From positions 248,001 through 312,000 of the forward strand of contig NZ_JACCFF010000003.1 in the NCBI RefSeq assembly GCF_013449725.1: a stretch of 64,000 nt of DNA, in the 5' to 3' direction. The stretch comes from Mycobacteroides sp. LB1. GTDB lineage: Bacteria > Actinomycetota > Actinomycetes > Mycobacteriales > Mycobacteriaceae. A program made the translations under genes and the position numbers. Positions 20,478 to 28,525 of the stretch are shown one piece after another; within the stretch, counting starts at the first letter, position 1; each line of letters starts with the position of its first letter. The notes beneath the pieces are model-generated. The model was not told where the DNA came from, did not search any database, and saw only the letters and a list, made by a program, of their open reading frames with translations.

Positions 20478-21692
20478 GTGGCTGACGATGCCGTGCTCGC
20501 CGAGATGCTTTCTGCCGTGGAGGCGAGTCCTGATGTTCTCGCGCTGCGGCTGAGGGTCATCGAGCTGTTGGTGCAGAGCCGACGCTTTGCCGAGGCGCTC
20601 AATCACTGCACCGTCGCGTTGCAGCAGGTACCGGGAGATGCCAAGGCACTGCGGCTACTCGTCGAGTGCTCGGCCGGCCTAAACACCCCGCCCGCCGAAC
20701 CGGCTGCTCCCGCCGGGAACTTCGACTGGTCGGCCGCGGAGGAACAGGTGTCCGATATCGTCCGGCCTGCATTCGTGGAGGACGAGCCCGAGCCGCTGGG
20801 ACCGGACGACGTGGGCGCACTGGAGAAGTCCGATACCCGTCTCGCCGACGTCGGCGGGATGGCTGATGTGAAACGGCAGCTGGATCTCTCTCTGTTTGGG
20901 CCGCTGCGTAACCCCGAGCTGGTCAAGGCATTCGGTATCTCGGCACGGGGCGGCCTGCTGCTCTACGGCCCGCCGGGGTGCGGTAAGACGTTCCTGGCGC
21001 GAGCCGTCGCCGGCGAGTTGGGTGCCAACTTCTATCCCATCGGTATCTCCGATGTGATGCATCCGCTGTTCGGGCAGAGTGAGCAGCGACTGCACGAGAT
21101 CTTCGATACCGCACGGCGGAACACGCCATGCGTGCTGTTCTTCGACGAGCTCGACGCACTGGGGCATCGCCGTTCGCAGCTCTCGGGAGGCTCGGGCTTG
21201 CGGCCCTTGGTGAATCAGCTGCTGGCCGAGCTGGACCCGGCGACGGAGAGCAATGAGGGACTGTACGTCCTAGGCGCCACCAACCACCCCTGGGATGTGG
21301 ACGCCGCGCTGCGCCGGCCGGGTCGTTTCGACCGAATGATCCTGGTGGCATTGCCTGACGAGGAGGCGCGTGTCGCCATCGTCAAGTATCACCTGCGGGA
21401 TCGGCCGCTGGAGGGTATAAACCTCAATGCGATCGCCAAGCGCACGGACGGTCGCTCGGGGGCCGATCTCGCACATATCTGCCACACGGCAACACAATTC
21501 GCTATGGCCGACTCGATCAGCAGTGGTCAGGTGCGGCCGGTGCGGATGGCGGATGTGGACACAGCGATCGCACAAGTGGGCCCCAGTGCCGGGGGATGGT
21601 TCGATACCGCGCGCAATGTCGTCGAGTTTTCCAACTCGGACGGGGCCTACGATGAGCTGGCAAAGTATCTGCGTCGTAAGCGATCTCGATGA
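20478..21692 (+). CDS. AAA+ ATPase (Cdc48/proteasomal-ATPase type) with N-terminal TPR region
   Basis: 404 aa. Residues 1-70 form TPR-like helices (RLRVIELLVQSRRFAEALNH), followed by a Pro/acidic linker and one AAA domain (about 120-350). Walker A is GPPGCGKT (164-171), Walker B VLFFDELDAL (219-228), sensor 1 GATN (266-269) and the arginine fingers RRPGRFD. The pore segment HPLFGQSEQRLHEIF matches Cdc48-type unfoldases. GTG start after GGGAGG. It has one AAA domain, unlike the two-ring Cpa proteins. The C-terminal 4 nt overlap the next gene. I infer remodelling of a client recruited by the flanking TPR proteins. Confidence 0.85.
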   Translation: MADDAVLAEMLSAVEASPDVLALRLRVIELLVQSRRFAEALNHCTVALQQVPGDAKALRLLVECSAGLNTPPAEPAAPAGNFDWSAAEEQVSDIVRPAFVEDEPEPLGPDDVGALEKSDTRLADVGGMADVKRQLDLSLFGPLRNPELVKAFGISARGGLLLYGPPGCGKTFLARAVAGELGANFYPIGISDVMHPLFGQSEQRLHEIFDTARRNTPCVLFFDELDALGHRRSQLSGGSGLRPLVNQLLAELDPATESNEGLYVLGATNHPWDVDAALRRPGRFDRMILVALPDEEARVAIVKYHLRDRPLEGINLNAIAKRTDGRSGADLAHICHTATQFAMADSISSGQVRPVRMADVDTAIAQVGPSAGGWFDTARNVVEFSNSDGAYDELAKYLRRKRSR

Positions 21693-22744
21693 CATCGGCC
21701 GGCGATACACCGCTGGCCCGCGCGTTGATGATCGAGGAGTTGATCGGGGTGCGCAAGTACGATTCCGCTCGCGCAAGTCTTGCGGAGGCCCTGGCGAGGT
21801 GGCCCGATGATTCCGATCTGTTGGCCACCGGCGCGTACCTGGATCTGAAGGCGGGTCACTACCCCGGGGCAATGTGGTATGCGGACAACGCATTACGTAC
21901 CGATCCCGGTAACAGCCAGGCGCAGCGGATCCGCATTTCGGTGCTGATCCGCGGCTGGAACAAGACGCCCGCCATCGAGGCGGCCTGGCGCTTGGTGCAG
22001 ACCCGCCCGAATCAAGCGTCCAGTCACTACATGCTGGCGGTCGCGCTGTACGCCGCGCGGCGCAAGAACGCGGCGCTGGGTGCCATTGACGAGGCACTGC
22101 GCATTGCTCCAGACGACTCTTCCTATCGTAATCTGCGCGGCCAAATTATCGGTATGCGAAGTTGGAAAGGTAAGGCATTAAAGGAATTCCGATTGGCGCT
22201 GCGTGCCGACCCAGATAACGCCCACGCGATGGAAAACGTGGGCATGGCGCAGTCGCGTCGGTGGCGGCTGTCGAGCGCGCTGCGGGCCTACCTGGATTTG
22301 GCCGGCATGGACATCCGGCGGGCCGAGGATGTGCGTGCCGGGGTTTCCGAGGTGTTCAACAGGCTTGTCAGCGTGATGAACCCGCTGAATTTTCTGGCGT
22401 TGGTGGTCCTCGGCGCGTCCGCCGCGGTCGCCACGCGGTACGGGAACCAGCAGCTGCCCATTCCCGCGCGGGTAATTGGGGGGCTGTTGGCGGCCGCAGT
22501 GATCGCGCTGCCGATATGGCTGGTGCTCACGGTCCCTCGACGCTCCGGTAGGGCGCTGTCGGCGAGCTTGGGGAGATCGAAGCTGATCAGTTTCTGTGTG
22601 GTGCTCAGCATGGCAAGCGCGTTGTGTTTGATGGTCGTCGTGCTGGTCGGATCCGTTGTGATCGCTGAATCGGCATTGTCGTTCGTCGCCCTGCCGGTGA
22701 TGATCGTCTTCGCGCTCCGACTCGTCGCGAGCGCTTCCGGTTAG
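21689..22744 (+). CDS. TPR protein with C-terminal membrane domain, third gene of the AAA+ cassette
   Basis: 351 aa. The first ~215 residues are TPR repeats (YDSARASLAEALARWPDDSD, ASSHYMLAVALYAARRKNAA, GKALKEFRLALRADPDNAHA). The rest holds four hydrophobic segments (NFLALVVLGASAAVA, IGGLLAAAVIALPIWLVL, and two after SLGRSKLISF). The cytosolic TPR part would dock the AAA+ ATPase at the membrane. It overlaps the ATPase gene by 4 nt. The stop shares TTAG with the convergent hydrolase. Confidence 0.78.
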   Translation: MTSAGDTPLARALMIEELIGVRKYDSARASLAEALARWPDDSDLLATGAYLDLKAGHYPGAMWYADNALRTDPGNSQAQRIRISVLIRGWNKTPAIEAAWRLVQTRPNQASSHYMLAVALYAARRKNAALGAIDEALRIAPDDSSYRNLRGQIIGMRSWKGKALKEFRLALRADPDNAHAMENVGMAQSRRWRLSSALRAYLDLAGMDIRRAEDVRAGVSEVFNRLVSVMNPLNFLALVVLGASAAVATRYGNQQLPIPARVIGGLLAAAVIALPIWLVLTVPRRSGRALSASLGRSKLISFCVVLSMASALCLMVVVLVGSVVIAESALSFVALPVMIVFALRLVASASG

Positions 22745-23574
22745 CCGTCCAGCGGGTGCCGTTTCAGGAACTCGTCGATCAGGGCATTCACCTCGTCGGG
22801 CCGCTCCAACCCGGCCAGATGTCCGGTGTTCTCCATGACCACGAACTCGGCGCCGGGAATCGCGTCCGCCATGAGCTGTGTCTCCGCGACGGGGAAGGTC
22901 GGATCCTCGCGGCCCGCGACAACCAGGATCGGTGCGGTGATGTGACCGAACAGCTCGCGTTGGTCGGGCCGCGCCGGAACCACGCTGTTGACCGCCCAAT
23001 ACACCGAATCGACGTTGAGTCGGCCTATCGCCTCCCGGATGGTGTGCTCAACCTCCGGACGTTCACGTGCGGTACTCGGCCCGATGAAGGCCTGGACGGC
23101 GCGGCTGGTGAGCGGTTCACGAAACCGTCCGAGGAGTCTGACGATTTCGGCCAGCAGCCGGAACTCGATCATCTGCCGCTTGCCCGCACGCGAGGCCGTG
23201 GCGTTCATCAGTACGGAGGCTCCCGCTCGGTGCGGATACAGCGCCGCGAAGGTTCCTCCGATCATTCCGCCCCAGGAATTGCCGACCACGTGTGCCCGCT
23301 CGATATCGAGGCAGTCGAGTATCTGCTCGACGCTGTGCGCGCAATCCTCGAAACGGAACATCCGGCTGAGTGCCTGGCTGTCACCGTGGCCGGGCGGGTC
23401 GACGAGGATCACGGTGTGGTGGGAGGCGAAGTACCGTGCCTGGTCGGCCCACATGGAACCCGACATCAGCAGGCTGGGCCAGAAGACGATGGGCGGCCCC
23501 TCACCGCCGATCTGCAGGTGCAGTCCACCGAGACAGCTTTGGATGTATCGGTCCTGCAGTGCGGCGCTGCCCAT
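22741..23574 (-). CDS. Alpha/beta hydrolase
   Basis: 277 aa with a standard alpha/beta hydrolase core. The nucleophile elbow is GNSWGG, the oxyanion region IVFWPSLLMSGSMW, the acid in VVAGREDPTFP and the histidine in ENTGHLAGLERPD. Likely an esterase or C-C bond hydrolase; the substrate is not evident. TAACCT (23582-23587) ends 7 nt before the ATG, a leaderless layout. Convergent with the TPR membrane gene. Confidence 0.85.
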   Translation of the reverse strand: MGSAALQDRYIQSCLGGLHLQIGGEGPPIVFWPSLLMSGSMWADQARYFASHHTVILVDPPGHGDSQALSRMFRFEDCAHSVEQILDCLDIERAHVVGNSWGGMIGGTFAALYPHRAGASVLMNATASRAGKRQMIEFRLLAEIVRLLGRFREPLTSRAVQAFIGPSTARERPEVEHTIREAIGRLNVDSVYWAVNSVVPARPDQRELFGHITAPILVVAGREDPTFPVAETQLMADAIPGAEFVVMENTGHLAGLERPDEVNALIDEFLKRHPLDG

Positions 23575-23624
23575 GCGCAGCAGGTTAGTGGTTGTGAGCG
23601 GTTGACAGGGAAGATCTACAGAAT

Positions 23625-23981
23625 GTGGACATGATCACCGCCCGGGTGTTGCCGCCAGTGCTGCTCATCTGCTCGAACATCTTCATGACCTTCGCCTGGT
23701 ATGGGCATCTCAAGTTCAAGGATCACCCGCTCTGGGTGGTGGTACTTGTCAGCTGGGGTATCGCGTTCTTCGAGTACTGCCTTGCGGTCCCGGCTAATCG
23801 CCTTGGCAGCGACGTGTACTCGGGGACCGAGCTCAAGGCGATGCAAGAGGTCATCACCTTGACGGTGTTCCTCGGTTTCGCGGTCTGGTACTTGGGCGAG
23901 AAGCTCACGCTCAACCACTTCGTCGGGTTCGCACTGATTGCCGTCGGCGCCTACTTCGTGATCAACGGGCCGCTGAGGTAA
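23625..23981 (+). CDS. DUF486 / DMT-superfamily small membrane protein
   Basis: 118 aa with four hydrophobic helices: LPPVLLICSNIFMTFAW, PLWVVVLVSWGIAFFEYCLA, VITLTVFLGFAVWYL and FVGFALIAVGAYFVI. The motif GTELKAMQEVITL is typical of the DUF486 family. Likely a small-molecule permease subunit in the membrane. Start GTG 23625 or ATG 23631. Confidence 0.82.
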   Translation: MDMITARVLPPVLLICSNIFMTFAWYGHLKFKDHPLWVVVLVSWGIAFFEYCLAVPANRLGSDVYSGTELKAMQEVITLTVFLGFAVWYLGEKLTLNHFVGFALIAVGAYFVINGPLR

Positions 23982-24022
23982 GAACCTCATTCGGGGACCA
24001 GCGCCTTCCGTATGCTCGTCCT

Positions 24023-24451
24023 ATGTCGAATGAGGCCCTCTACACAGCAGAAGCGACGTCGACCGGTGGAGGCCGTGACGGGCACGTTCGATCGTCCGAC
24101 GACCGTATCGATCTCGACACCCGAATCCCAAAGTCGATGGGTGGCAATGGGGAAGGCACCAATCCCGAGCAGTTGTTCGCGGCCGGATATTCAGCGTGCT
24201 TCCTGAGCGCGCTCAATCTTGTCGCCCGGATGGCGAAGGTAGCGCTGGACCCCGCGACATCGATCACCGCCAAGGTGAGCATCTCCAAGACACCGGAGGG
24301 TGGCTTCGATCTGTCTGCGGAGCTGGACGGGTACCTGCCGGGGTTGTCCCAGGAGGTGGCCGACGACTTGCTGGAGCAGGCCCACGAGGTGTGTCCATAC
24401 TCGAACGCCACCCGCGGCAACATCGAGGTGGCGGTTAAGGCGCGCATCTGA
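24023..24451 (+). CDS. ohr: Organic hydroperoxide resistance protein (Ohr)
   Basis: 142 aa of the OsmC/Ohr superfamily, a thiol peroxidase for organic hydroperoxides. The peroxidatic cysteine is in AAGYSACFLSAL, the resolving cysteine in AHEVCPYSNATRGNIEV, and the N-terminal TSTGGGRDGHVRS segment is typical. TATGCT lies 6 nt before the ATG, so the start is probably leaderless. No adjacent OhrR is seen. The stop overlaps the next gene (TGATG). Confidence 0.9.
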   Translation: MSNEALYTAEATSTGGGRDGHVRSSDDRIDLDTRIPKSMGGNGEGTNPEQLFAAGYSACFLSALNLVARMAKVALDPATSITAKVSISKTPEGGFDLSAELDGYLPGLSQEVADDLLEQAHEVCPYSNATRGNIEVAVKARI

Positions 24452-25098
24452 TGCGGGCGCTGATTCCCGTTTCGGCCGTATCGGCGGTGGTGCTGGGTCT
24501 CGCGCTCGCCCCCGCGGCGGACGCCCGTCCCTCCGATCCGGGTGTGGTGAACTACGCCGTCCTCGCGCGCGGGTCAGTCAGCAATATCATTGGCGCGCAG
24601 CTGGGTTCGCATAGTGAATTCACGGCCCCGTTCCAGGCATTCTCGGTGGATGTTCCGGAATGCAACAACTGGTCTGATATCGGGCTCGACGAGGTGTACG
24701 CCGATCCGGATCTGGCGGCCTTCCGGGGTGCGGCGACGCAAGATTCAGCCTCGGACACAACGCACTTGGTGAAGCAATCGATCGGTGTGTTCGCCAACAA
24801 CGATGCGGCGGACCGCGCGTTCCACCGGGTGGTGGACCGTACGCAGGGATGTTCCGGGCAGACGGCGACGATGATCCTGAACGACGGACGACGCGAAGTG
24901 TGGACGTTCAACGGTGGTGCGATTGGCGCTGCTGACGCCGCATGGGTCAAGGAAGAAGCGGGTGTGGACCGTCGCTGCTTCAATCAGACGCGCAGGCGCG
25001 AGAACGTGCTGCTGCAGGCCAAGGTCTGCCAGCCCGGGAACGGGAGTCTCGCGGTGAACGTGTTGGCGAATACGATGCAAAACGGCCTGGGCCAGTAG
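24451..25098 (+). CDS. Secreted PknH-sensor-like protein
   Basis: 215 aa. The signal peptide reads MRALIPVSAVSAVVLGLALA with cleavage near ADARPS. The mature part resembles the extracellular sensor domain of PknH (two disulfide-forming cysteine pairs; SIGVFANNDAADRAFHRVVD and the C-terminal LAVNVLANTMQNGL). Probably exported or membrane-tethered. A paralogue is encoded at 29481-30167. Start codon overlaps the ohr stop. A strong hairpin covers the stop. Confidence 0.78.
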   Translation: MRALIPVSAVSAVVLGLALAPAADARPSDPGVVNYAVLARGSVSNIIGAQLGSHSEFTAPFQAFSVDVPECNNWSDIGLDEVYADPDLAAFRGAATQDSASDTTHLVKQSIGVFANNDAADRAFHRVVDRTQGCSGQTATMILNDGRREVWTFNGGAIGAADAAWVKEEAGVDRRCFNQTRRRENVLLQAKVCQPGNGSLAVNVLANTMQNGLGQ

Positions 25099-25115
25099 GA
25101 GATTGGCCCAGGCCG
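25083..25115. terminator. Bidirectional terminator hairpin
   Basis: Perfect 12-bp stem CGGCCTGGGCCA (25083-25094) with TGGCCCAGGCCG (25104-25115), loop 9. It contains the stop of the rightward gene and lies just past the stop of the leftward gene at 25123, so it can end both transcripts. Confidence 0.75.
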
Positions 25116-25122
25116 CTAGCTG

Positions 25123-26253
25123 TTACACCGAGGCAGCCTCATTGAGCTCGTTGAGCGTATTGGTGGCCTCCAGGTACTCCTGCACCCAGCGCCCGATAAC
25201 GGCGGACGACTTCTCGACCTTGGTGAACTGGCCGACAACCTGGCCGATCGGATTGAAGGCGACATCGATGCTCTGATCCGGGTACTTGTTAGTCGCCGCG
25301 ACGGCCATCCCGGAAACCATGTACTGCAACGGCATTCCAAGCGGTTCCGGGTTGCCTTCGGTCTCCCACGCCACGGTCCAGTCGTTGCGCAGCATGCGTG
25401 CGGGTTTACCCGTGAACGAGCGGCTGCGTACGGTGTCGCGGCTGCCCGCCTTGGCGTAAGTCTCCTGCTGGACCGACGTGGTGTGCGCCTCCTCGACCAT
25501 CAGCCACTGCGAACCGGTCCAGGCTCCCTGCGCGCCTAACGCGAGCGCCGCCGCGACCTGGGCGCCACTGCCGATTCCGCCTGCGGCCAGCACGGGTACA
25601 GGGGCGACGGCCTTGACGACCTCCGGCCACAGCACGATAGAGCCCACATCACCGCAGTGGCCGCCGGCCTCGCCGCCCTGGGCGATGATGATGTCCACTC
25701 CGGCGTCGGCATGCTTGCGGGCCTGCTTGGCCGAGCCGCACAATGCGGCGACCTTGCGACCTGCATCGTGGATCTGCTGGATCATGTCGGCCGGAGGCGT
25801 GCCGAGTGCATTGGCGATGAGCGTCATCTTGGGGTGCTTGAGCGCGATCTCCACCTGCGGGGTGGCGGTGGCCTCGGTCCAGCCCAGCAGCTGCAGGGCG
25901 TTGTCATTGCCCTCCTCCATCGGAACGCCGTGGTCGGCGAGGAGCTTGCGGCCGAAGTCCAGGTGCTCCTGCGGCACCATCGACTGGAGCATCCTGGTGA
26001 GCTCCTCGGCCGGCATGTTCGCGTCCATGCCCTCGTATTTGTTGGGGATGACGATGTCGACGCCATAGGAGTGGTCACCGATGTGCTCGTCGATCCAATT
26101 GAGCTCGATCTCGAGCTGCTCGGGGGTGAATCCGACGGCGCCCAGCACGCCGAAGCCACCGGCCTTGCTCACCGCGACGACGACGTCGCGACAGTGCGTG
26201 AAGGCGAAAATCGGGAACTCGATGCCGAGCTCGTCGCAGATGGGGGTATGCAT
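25123..26253 (-). CDS. Nitronate monooxygenase-family flavoprotein
   Basis: 376 aa, FMN TIM barrel of the 2-nitropropane dioxygenase/nitronate monooxygenase family. Landmarks are GIEFPIFAFTHCRDVVVAVS, VDIIIAQGGEAGGHCGDVGS and PVPVLAAGGIGSGAQVAAAL. I use the second ATG (26251-26253): AAGGA lies 6 nt before it, whereas it abuts the first ATG at 26259. A near-perfect KstR-type palindrome lies 71-90 bp upstream, suggesting induction by cholesterol or steroid-derived acyl-CoA. Related enzymes occur in mycobacterial sterol regulons. Exact reaction unknown. Confidence 0.85.
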   Translation of the reverse strand: MHTPICDELGIEFPIFAFTHCRDVVVAVSKAGGFGVLGAVGFTPEQLEIELNWIDEHIGDHSYGVDIVIPNKYEGMDANMPAEELTRMLQSMVPQEHLDFGRKLLADHGVPMEEGNDNALQLLGWTEATATPQVEIALKHPKMTLIANALGTPPADMIQQIHDAGRKVAALCGSAKQARKHADAGVDIIIAQGGEAGGHCGDVGSIVLWPEVVKAVAPVPVLAAGGIGSGAQVAAALALGAQGAWTGSQWLMVEEAHTTSVQQETYAKAGSRDTVRSRSFTGKPARMLRNDWTVAWETEGNPEPLGMPLQYMVSGMAVAATNKYPDQSIDVAFNPIGQVVGQFTKVEKSSAVIGRWVQEYLEATNTLNELNEAASV

Positions 26254-26323
26254 GGCCATTCCTTGGGTGGGTGGTGGGAATCGATCGGTCGGGCGGGTAT
26301 GAGAAGGAAATCGTACGCCAGAA

Positions 26324-26343
26324 AACTGGAACGTGTTCTAGTT
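26324..26343. promoter_or_regulatory. KstR-type operator
   Basis: AACTGGAACGTGTTCTAGTT, a 20-bp palindrome with one mismatch per half. Its core TGGAACGTGTTCTA (26327-26340) fits the KstR consensus TNNAACNNGTTNNA. It lies upstream of the leftward flavoprotein (start 26253) and 82 bp before the rightward amt gene. KstR is the TetR-family repressor of cholesterol catabolism. Confidence 0.72.
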
Positions 26344-26424
26344 TAGATCAGGTCTTGCGCGCGCGGGCGAGGGCTTCCCTACACTCACGCTGACCTAATC
26401 GCACGATCCGGGAGTAGCCAGCAC

Positions 26425-27750
26425 ATGTTTCCGCATATGGGAGTGCCCGACGCGGCCAATACCGCCTGGGTGCTGACGAGCGCCGCACTGGTGCTCCTGA
26501 TGACCCCGGCATTGGCCTTCTTCTACGGCGGCATGGTGCGCGCCAAGAGCGTCCTCAACATGATGATGATGTGCTTCTCGGCCGTCGCCGTGGTGTGGGT
26601 GCTCTGGGTGGCCTTCGGGTACTCGATGGCGTTCGGTACCGACATCGGTGGCGGGTTGCTTGGCGATCCGTTCCAATTCGCCGGATTGCAGCACCTGTTC
26701 GAAGGCGATTACAAGGCGTCCTCGGTACCGCTGTGGGGGCCGACCAAGATCCCGGCATTGGTGTTCGTCATGTTCCAGGCCGGGTTCGCCATGGTGACGG
26801 TGGCCCTCATCGCGGGAGCGGTGGCCGACCGCATGCGCTTCCTTCCCTGGATCGCCTTCACGGCATTGTGGGCGACCCTGGTGTACTTCCCGGTCGCGCA
26901 CTGGGTATTCGCGGTCGAGGGCACGACCGCCGATAAGAGCGGGTGGCTTGCAAACCTCGGCGTCATCGACTTCGCCGGCGGCACTGCCGTGGAGATCAAT
27001 TCCGGTGCGGCCGGTTTAGCGCTGGCCGTAATCCTCGGCAAGCGGCACGGATGGCCGCGCGAGGCAATGCGACCACATAACCTGCCTGCCGTCATGCTGG
27101 GCGCCGGACTGCTGTGGTTCGGCTGGTTCGGTTTCAACGCCGGATCGGCATTGGCCGCGGACGGCACTGCCGCGATCGTCATCGCCAACACCCTCGGCGC
27201 GGGGGCAATGTCGATGGCGGCCTGGCTGGCGGTCGAGAAGATCCGGCATGGCAAGCCGACCTCCTTCGGTGCCGCCTCGGGTGTCGTCGCGGGGCTGGTG
27301 GCCATCACACCCTCCTGTTCGGCGGTGACCCCGATCGGCGCCCTGGTCATCGGTGCGGTGGCGGGCGCTTTCAGCTCGCTGGCCATCGAGCTGAAATACC
27401 GTTGGGGATATGACGACTCGCTCGACGTGGTGGGCGTGCACTTGGTTGGTGGCATCGTCGGCACATTGATGATTGGCATCGTCGGCAGTGCGGTGGCGCC
27501 TGCGGGTGTCAACGGGCTGCTGTACGGCGGTGGGCTGCATCAGTTCTGGCTGCAACTGGTGGCGGTCGTCGCGGTGCTGGCCTACTCGGTGACGGTGACC
27601 GGGCTTATCGGGCTGGGCCTGCGGCATTCGATGGGCATCCGGTCGCACGCGCAACACGAGTCCGATGGCCTGGACGATGCGGAGCATGCCGAGTCGGCCT
27701 ACGAGCTGGCCACCACGCGCGGTGGTGGGTTGATCAATCCTGGGCGCTGA
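26425..27750 (+). CDS. amt: Ammonium transporter, Amt family (first twin-His replaced by Glu)
   Basis: 441 aa, about 11 membrane helices. Family motifs are MTPALAFFYGGMVRAKSVLN, DFAGGTAVEINSGAAGL and DDSLDVVGVHLVGGIVGTL. In E. coli AmtB the pore has two histidines (168 and 318). Here the first is Glu190 and the second is His339. Glutamate at this place is known from some fungal Mep transporters with altered pH response. No glnK follows. The C-terminal 17 nt overlap the convergent methyltransferase gene. Confidence 0.92.
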   Translation: MFPHMGVPDAANTAWVLTSAALVLLMTPALAFFYGGMVRAKSVLNMMMMCFSAVAVVWVLWVAFGYSMAFGTDIGGGLLGDPFQFAGLQHLFEGDYKASSVPLWGPTKIPALVFVMFQAGFAMVTVALIAGAVADRMRFLPWIAFTALWATLVYFPVAHWVFAVEGTTADKSGWLANLGVIDFAGGTAVEINSGAAGLALAVILGKRHGWPREAMRPHNLPAVMLGAGLLWFGWFGFNAGSALAADGTAAIVIANTLGAGAMSMAAWLAVEKIRHGKPTSFGAASGVVAGLVAITPSCSAVTPIGALVIGAVAGAFSSLAIELKYRWGYDDSLDVVGVHLVGGIVGTLMIGIVGSAVAPAGVNGLLYGGGLHQFWLQLVAVVAVLAYSVTVTGLIGLGLRHSMGIRSHAQHESDGLDDAEHAESAYELATTRGGGLINPGR

Positions 27751-28348
27751 ACCTGCCGACTCCGGGTAGGAAACGTCCGACTCGGAGTGCGTAGTGGCGG
27801 TACGTCTTACCGTGTGCCGCGAGTAGGTAGGGCTCCTCGACCACGCGTACCTGCAGCTCAATGGATGCGGCGAGTAGAGCGAAGCCGATGAGAGCCAATG
27901 GGTTCGGTGTCATGAGAGCAGCACCGGCCGCGAACATCAGCATTGCGGTGAAGATCGGATTGCGCACCCAGCCGAAGACGCCGGTGCTCACCAGCGTGGT
28001 GGTCTCCCGGGTGTCGACGCCCACGCGCCAGGATTCGCCCATGGTCTGTTGCGCCCCGATCGTCGCGAGGATGCCCAACACCGCGAGCGCGATCCCCGCG
28101 AGCTGAAGCGGCCGGTTATCCAGCGCTGCAAGGGGAGTGACGTTCTCGGTCAGCTGCAGTATGGGTGCGAGCAGCGCCACGGCTATCGCGGCAATGAATC
28201 CCACACCGGCTAGCCATTCGCGCGAACCGGGGCGTCCGTGGAATCCGCGGAACCCCGTGGACCCGGTCGCGCGCCACTGCCGGTAGCTCTTCCAACCGAG
28301 CCCGGCAGCGATAAACACCAGGTAGAGGACGAGCGCTGCCATGGCCAT
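27734..28348 (-). CDS. Membrane-embedded methyltransferase (isoprenylcysteine carboxyl methyltransferase / PEMT-like)
   Basis: 204 aa with about five hydrophobic helices (AALVLYLVFIAAGLGW, LAGVGFIAAIAVALLAP, LAGIALAVLGILATIG, NPIFTAMLMFAAGAAL). The SAM-binding end has VRNPIFTAML, RVVEEPYLLAAHGKTYRHYA and GRFLPGVGRF, the ICMT-like signature (RNP, EEP and Y..Y). Start at 28348, with AGGAGG 7 nt upstream; upstream Met codons lack a ribosome site. Substrate may be a lipid or small molecule. Confidence 0.82.
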   Translation of the reverse strand: MAMAALVLYLVFIAAGLGWKSYRQWRATGSTGFRGFHGRPGSREWLAGVGFIAAIAVALLAPILQLTENVTPLAALDNRPLQLAGIALAVLGILATIGAQQTMGESWRVGVDTRETTTLVSTGVFGWVRNPIFTAMLMFAAGAALMTPNPLALIGFALLAASIELQVRVVEEPYLLAAHGKTYRHYALRVGRFLPGVGRFSAQD

Positions 28349-28379
28349 CAGGTTTCCTCCTATTAATGCATACATTCGC

Positions 28380-28408
28380 ATAGAACAATATTTGACGACG
28401 AGAGTCAA
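28380..28408 (-). promoter_or_regulatory. SigA-like promoter of the membrane methyltransferase
   Basis: TTGACT (28403-28408) and TTCTAT (28380-28385) on the minus strand, 17 bp apart, 31 bp before the start codon. One of the few recognisable -35/-10 pairs in the window. Its gene also has a good AGGAGG site, in contrast to the many leaderless starts here. Confidence 0.5.
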
Positions 28409-28525
28409 CCCCGCCCGGATGTTCGCAGTGATCTAGGCATCGAGGCCGACACGCCGCGTCGTGGCTGGTTCGTATCGCACATGTTCGCCATAAGAGGACG
28501 TGTCGGCGCCGCTAGCCTCATACGC

